The position numbers and the translations under genes were made by a program. Shown here one piece after another: positions 60,171 to 64,000 of a stretch of DNA of 64,000 nt (position 1 is its first letter; each line of letters opens with the position of its first letter). Source of the DNA: an uncultured Collinsella sp. (GTDB taxonomy: Bacteria > Actinomycetota > Coriobacteriia > Coriobacteriales > Coriobacteriaceae); assembly GCA_934654775.1 (NCBI GenBank), contig CAKUGR010000007.1, forward strand, positions 62,001-126,000, in the 5' to 3' direction. Below the pieces are notes generated by a model. The model was not told the DNA's origin. It made no database searches and worked only from the letters and a program-made list of their open reading frames with translations.

Positions 60171-61073
60171 ATGGATCGCAAAAAAGCAATCGCGCTCTCA
60201 TTTTCCGTTCCCGTCGCATGGGGCTTTTCGTATCCCCTCATGAAGATCGGCATGGACAGCATGAACGCCACGAGTATCGTCGCGTTGCGCTGCCTCATCG
60301 CCTTCGCGGCCTGCCTGCTGCTCTTCCACAAGCACGCGTTCCGCATCAACTGCGACCTGATGGTCCGCGCCGCCATTATCGGTGCCATCATGGCAACCGA
60401 GCTCACCTGCATGTGCCTGGGCTCCAGCCTCACGTCTGCCTCCACTGCCGGCTTTTTGCAGAGCCTGACGGTCGTAATCGTGCCGTTTGCCAACGCCGCC
60501 CTGCTGCGTCGTGCCCCGGAGCGCAAGGTGCTCGTCGGCACCGCCATTGTCACCTGCGGCATGCTGCTGCTTTCGGGCGCCGACTTTACCAGCCTCAACC
60601 CCGGCGCGCTCATTATGCTGCTCTCCGCCTTTGTGTATGCCGGCCATATCATCGTCGCCAAGCGCTTTGTCGAGGAAGTCGACCCCCTGGGCCTGGGCGT
60701 TTGGCAACTTGGCTTTGGCGGTCTGTTCTCGGGCATCGCCGCGTTTGTCTTTGGCGGCTTCACCCTTCCCAGCACACCCAGCGAGATCGTGGTTGTTGTC
60801 GCCCTCGCGCTCATCTGCTCTGCCTACGGCTTTATCACCCAGACGCTCGTGCAGCCTCACGTGCCCGCCGAGACAACCGGCTTTGCCTTCTCGCTCGAGC
60901 CGGTTTGCTCCGCCGTCTTCTCGTTCTTCCTGGTTGGTGAGGTCCTGAGCCCCATCGCCTTCTTTGGCGCCGCCCTCATCCTCACCGGCGTCATGGTTGC
61001 AACGGTCGAGCTTCCGCGCCTTCGCGCCCGCAGCCAGGCTCACATGGCAGGAGCGCCCGAGCACGTCTCCTAG
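60171..61073 (+). CDS. EamA/DMT-family transporter (2)
   Basis: 300 residues with ten membrane helices in two halves; AAAAGGAG before the ATG. FSVPVAWGFSYPLMKIGMDS, CLGSSLTSASTAGFLQSLTV and FSLEPVCSAVFSFFLVGEVL are EamA-type. It differs clearly from the transporter at 16056. Substrate not predictable. Regulator: the divergent LysR. Confidence 0.88.
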   Translation: MDRKKAIALSFSVPVAWGFSYPLMKIGMDSMNATSIVALRCLIAFAACLLLFHKHAFRINCDLMVRAAIIGAIMATELTCMCLGSSLTSASTAGFLQSLTVVIVPFANAALLRRAPERKVLVGTAIVTCGMLLLSGADFTSLNPGALIMLLSAFVYAGHIIVAKRFVEEVDPLGLGVWQLGFGGLFSGIAAFVFGGFTLPSTPSEIVVVVALALICSAYGFITQTLVQPHVPAETTGFAFSLEPVCSAVFSFFLVGEVLSPIAFFGAALILTGVMVATVELPRLRARSQAHMAGAPEHVS

Positions 61074-61161
61074 AGCTCGACGCTTTTATACACAGCGGCC
61101 CAGCATCCATCGGACGCCCTTACAATAGATGCCAGCAAAGCATCTGCCACAAAGGAGCCCC

Positions 61162-61890
61162 ATGGACACCGCAACTCGCGACCGTAACATAGCAACTTGG
61201 TTGGGCGATGCGCCGCAGCCGGTACGTGACACCACGAACCAGTTGCTCGAGCGCATCGCCCTTTTGCGTGCCGAGCAGACGATCTACCCGGCGCAAGATG
61301 ACATTCTCAATGCCCTCGCCTACACGCCGGCCGACCAGGTCAAGGTTGTCATCTTGGGTCAGGACCCGTATCACGGACCCAACCAGGCCATGGGACTATC
61401 GTTCTCGGTTCCCGCGACGCAAACCAAGCTGCCGCCCAGCCTGCGCAACATCTATAAGGAACTCAATGCGGACCTGGGCTGTCCCATCCCCGCCGCGGGC
61501 GACCTAACGCCATGGGCGCAGCAGGGCGTCTTACTCCTTAACACCACGCTCACCGTACGTGAGCACGCCGCCAACTCACACGCCAAGCTTGGCTGGAGCG
61601 TCCTGACCGACTACGTCATCGAGCGCTGCTGCCAGTTGCCCCAGCCCGTGGTCTTTTTGGCATGGGGACGCTTTGCCCAGCAGATGGTCGAAGGCAAGCT
61701 CGCCGCAACCGGCACGGGCGAGGCGACCGGCAAGTTCTGTCTGGCGTCCACACACCCCTCGCCGCTTTCGGCCAACCGGGCCACGGCGGAGCTCCCCGCT
61801 TTTATGAGGTCGCACCCCTTCTCGGCAGCCAACCATCTGCTCGAGCAAAACGGCAGCAGCCCCATTACCTGGGGCTGCCTCAATCAATAA
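61162..61890 (+). CDS. ung: uracil-DNA glycosylase, family 1
   Basis: 242 residues from ATG 61162 (AAAGGAG). It removes uracil from DNA. Catalytic Asp68 in GQDPYHG, LLLNTTLTVREH and His198 in STHPSPLS (minor-groove loop) are present. It starts about 90 bases after the EamA stop. It converges with the BspA-like gene, whose stop is 5 bases from its own; I see no terminator between them. Confidence 0.96.
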   Translation: MDTATRDRNIATWLGDAPQPVRDTTNQLLERIALLRAEQTIYPAQDDILNALAYTPADQVKVVILGQDPYHGPNQAMGLSFSVPATQTKLPPSLRNIYKELNADLGCPIPAAGDLTPWAQQGVLLLNTTLTVREHAANSHAKLGWSVLTDYVIERCCQLPQPVVFLAWGRFAQQMVEGKLAATGTGEATGKFCLASTHPSPLSANRATAELPAFMRSHPFSAANHLLEQNGSSPITWGCLNQ

Positions 61891-61895
61891 CCCGC

Positions 61896-64000
61896 CTAAC
61901 CGGCAATCCAATACTGCGGGTAATTGTTGATATCGATGGGAGCGGCAAGCTCGCTGATATCGCTAATGGCCTCCATGCCCATCAGCGAGCGCAGGCGGTT
62001 CTCGCAGTCCATAAGCGGCTCGTTCACGGCCTTATTGAGCACATCGAATGTCGGCGACTCAAATGTATCCATGTTGACGTTGCTGAACCACTTGCTCTCG
62101 ACGTAGTCAAGCTCCTCGTCGCCTGTGACAATCCCCACCATCTGACGAGACCACATCTTGAGCAAAGACTCGCGATCGGCCTCGGCAACATTGAGTGTCA
62201 CACTACCGCCAAACGAGAACGGTCTGCTCTCCATCCCGCCCAGCAGCTCCGGCAGCGGGCAACCAGCAGGCAGCGTTACCGTCACACCGCTACAGTCCAT
62301 AAACGCGCCGCTCTGAATGCCGATCACCTTATCGCACAGCACGATCTCGGTAAGATACGAGCAGCGCGAAAAGGCATTCGAAGCGATTACGGTTGGTCCC
62401 GTCAACGCACTCGACAACTCAGCCTGCTCAATGTCGGACGGCGCCGAGACCAGTGTGGCGGTTCCGTCGCCGTTGTCCTCGATCTTCCATTCAGTGTTCT
62501 CGGGCACATCACCGCCCGTTTTGATAACCGTGGATGCCTCGACCAGCGGCAGCCCCATCATGGTGCGCAAGCGGTTTTCGGGCTCCAGCAGGTTCTTAGC
62601 CATCTGTGCCTCGACCGCCTCGACCGTCGGCTCTGGGCCCACCCCCATATAGAAGTCCATGAACATATTCCAGTAGACTTCCTCGAAATAGGTATCGTAG
62701 TCGTCGTAGCCAATAAAGCCGTAGACCCAGGCGTTAAGGTAGTCCTGCTCCATGCCGCTCGGCACCGACAGGCGAATGCGGCTCGCCTCCTCCTCGGCGT
62801 CAGTCGCGCCGTCAAAGAAGAAGCCTACGCCCGGTGACGGATAGCCCAACGTTGCAATGCCGGCACCGACCGTCAAGCTCGTAAAGTTAGCATCGCTGCC
62901 GAACACCGAGGACGCCAAATAGTTTTGAGAGCCCAGGCCCGTGGCGCTATCGTAGTCTCCATTGCTGTTCGCCACGAACGATGCACTCGTAAGCCTCAAG
63001 CAATTGGTGAATGCTTGGTCGTTGATATCGAGGGTTGCCGCATGGAGCGACGCGGACGTTAAGTTCGTGCAGCCGTCGAACGCCGACACGCCGACATAGA
63101 TATCGTTATCGGGAAGATCGATGTTCAGATTGCCGGCTATGCCCGAATTCCTAAAGGCATAGCGATCGATATATGCCAGATTGAGAGCCGAAGACCAATC
63201 GATATCCCACTTGCCACCGGTTCCTTCAAACGCGCCGGGCAGGTCCCTGGCGCCGGACGAGGAATAGCCGCCAAAGATCTCAACCGTGCTCGGCAGCAAT
63301 GCAATCGTGCCGCTGAGCATCGAGGGCGCGCCGAGCAGAATGCTAGGCTTGCCTTCCTCGTCATCACCGTAGTAGCCATAGAGCAGAACCGCGTCGCCAC
63401 TCTGCGCATCGCAATCAAAATCGTAAATACCTTTGATGGTGGTAAAGCGGCTGTCATAGCCCTGAATGTCGCCATCGGGCGCATACCAGGTGCAGCCGGC
63501 CGGATTGGGGTTCTCGGTCGTGGCAAACGAAGCCCTTTTGGCACGCGATGCCACGAAGCCCAGGCCCGTACAGCCCTTAAAGGCATCGGCCCCCACTTCG
63601 ATGCTATCGGACGTCCCAAAGAACACGCCTTGCAGGTTCTGGCAGTTCTCAAACGCGTTGCGACCGATCTCGCTCGTATGCTCGCCCAGGTTGACAAACA
63701 TGAGCTCCGCATCGCCCGAGAAGGCGTACGGTGCGATGGCGTCCACTTTGAGCTGCTTGCCGTCGTCTGTATGCAACGTGCCGTCAAAGGTCGCAGGCAG
63801 ATTGCCGTCTTCGTCGCCGGCAGCAGACAGCAGGATTATCTCGCCGTCGTTGTCGTAATAGAGGTATCCCTCCCGCGACAGGCCTACCTTGATCACCTGT
63901 GCATCAGGCGCACCGGCAGCAGCCTTATGCTGCTCGACATACGCAACCTGCTCGTCGGTTGCGCACACAATGGTCTGCACCGAGCCGCCCGCAAGGCTGC
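61896..64000 (-). CDS. BspA-like leucine-rich repeat surface protein (N-terminus outside window)
   Basis: The frame stays open to the window end, so at least 700 residues are seen and the N-terminus with any signal peptide is missing; the GTG at 63980 is an unlikely start. It contains LRR_5/BspA-type repeats (IAPYAFSGDAELMFVNLGEH, IGRNAFENCQNLQGVFFG, VGADAFKGCTGLGFV, VSAFDGCTNLTSASLHAA, IASNAFSRCSYLTEIVL) in two clusters separated by an acidic Tyr-rich stretch. Two similar segments ENRLRTMMGLPLVE and ENRLRSLMGMEAIS hint at an internal duplication. No sortase tail is present at the C-terminus. Probably an exported adhesin or host-binding protein. Confidence 0.75.
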   Translation of the reverse strand, partial: SLAGGSVQTIVCATDEQVAYVEQHKAAAGAPDAQVIKVGLSREGYLYYDNDGEIILLSAAGDEDGNLPATFDGTLHTDDGKQLKVDAIAPYAFSGDAELMFVNLGEHTSEIGRNAFENCQNLQGVFFGTSDSIEVGADAFKGCTGLGFVASRAKRASFATTENPNPAGCTWYAPDGDIQGYDSRFTTIKGIYDFDCDAQSGDAVLLYGYYGDDEEGKPSILLGAPSMLSGTIALLPSTVEIFGGYSSSGARDLPGAFEGTGGKWDIDWSSALNLAYIDRYAFRNSGIAGNLNIDLPDNDIYVGVSAFDGCTNLTSASLHAATLDINDQAFTNCLRLTSASFVANSNGDYDSATGLGSQNYLASSVFGSDANFTSLTVGAGIATLGYPSPGVGFFFDGATDAEEEASRIRLSVPSGMEQDYLNAWVYGFIGYDDYDTYFEEVYWNMFMDFYMGVGPEPTVEAVEAQMAKNLLEPENRLRTMMGLPLVEASTVIKTGGDVPENTEWKIEDNGDGTATLVSAPSDIEQAELSSALTGPTVIASNAFSRCSYLTEIVLCDKVIGIQSGAFMDCSGVTVTLPAGCPLPELLGGMESRPFSFGGSVTLNVAEADRESLLKMWSRQMVGIVTGDEELDYVESKWFSNVNMDTFESPTFDVLNKAVNEPLMDCENRLRSLMGMEAISDISELAAPIDINNYPQYWIAG

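Noticed and set aside
61896..63980. GTG 63980 as the real start of the BspA-like gene
   Set aside because: The frame is open beyond it, no ribosome site or signal peptide follows, and the upstream codons read as continuing protein.

Overview
This window looks like a gut Coriobacteriia chromosome, most likely Collinsella or a close relative. That is an inference from the high GC content, the gene set (bile salt hydrolase, rubrerythrin, GGDEF/EAL proteins, Kup, BspA-like repeats, sortase-type surface proteins) and the many short palindromic intergenic repeats. I see no rRNA, tRNA, cas genes, transposase, integrase or phage structural genes. Both edge genes run out of the window.

Layout. 1-5 kb: ChbG/YdjC deacetylase (partial), phosphoesterase, a 59-codon small protein, a HIRAN protein, and an aldehyde/alcohol dehydrogenase pair. 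5-8.3 kb: a Gp37/Gp68-like protein, rubrerythrin, and a DUF559-type protein lying between two MITE-like repeats. 8.3-11.4 kb: PdxR-type regulator divergent from pdxS-pdxT. 11.4-16 kb: palindrome-rich gap, MarR-like protein with an RGG tail, a peptide-deformylase-like protein, an HTH-aminotransferase fusion, and a LysR/EamA pair. 17-22.6 kb: kup, bile salt hydrolase, a second deformylase-like protein, and a purine permease. 22.7-32.1 kb: three paralogous beta-helix surface proteins, with an esterase, a uracil permease and a MetE-like enzyme between them. 32-37.4 kb: LuxR and LysR regulators, a HAD phosphatase, and a TPP riboswitch ahead of thiM, a thiamine-binding protein and thiE. 37.4-43.3 kb: a 62-bp tandem array, a patatin and two GGDEF-family proteins. 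43.3-46.3 kb: flavin reductase, ArsC-like protein, G3E GTPase and TrmL. 46.3-51.8 kb: two related AAA ATPase genes, each between copies of the same 33-bp palindrome, with a GNAT and a UvrA2-like gene between them. 51.8-64 kb: TetM-like GTPase, GNAT, RsmJ, small membrane proteins, RlmA, MATE, LysR/EamA, UNG and a partial BspA-like protein.

The most unusual feature is the repeat content. At least six distinct inverted-repeat families occupy the intergenic spaces. Six genes end at a stop codon that lies inside such a repeat: three as Met-stop, two as Leu-Ser-Glu-stop and one as Val-stop. A seventh (rlmA) ends at a repeat edge. Two repeat families bracket single-gene modules (the DUF559 gene and each AAA ATPase gene). 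Both ATPase genes also carry 10-bp phased repeats over their likely promoters. Together this suggests short palindromes, moved in trans, that carry or trap single accessory genes.

Starts were chosen by Shine-Dalgarno spacing. Several differ from the longest open frame and use GTG or TTG.
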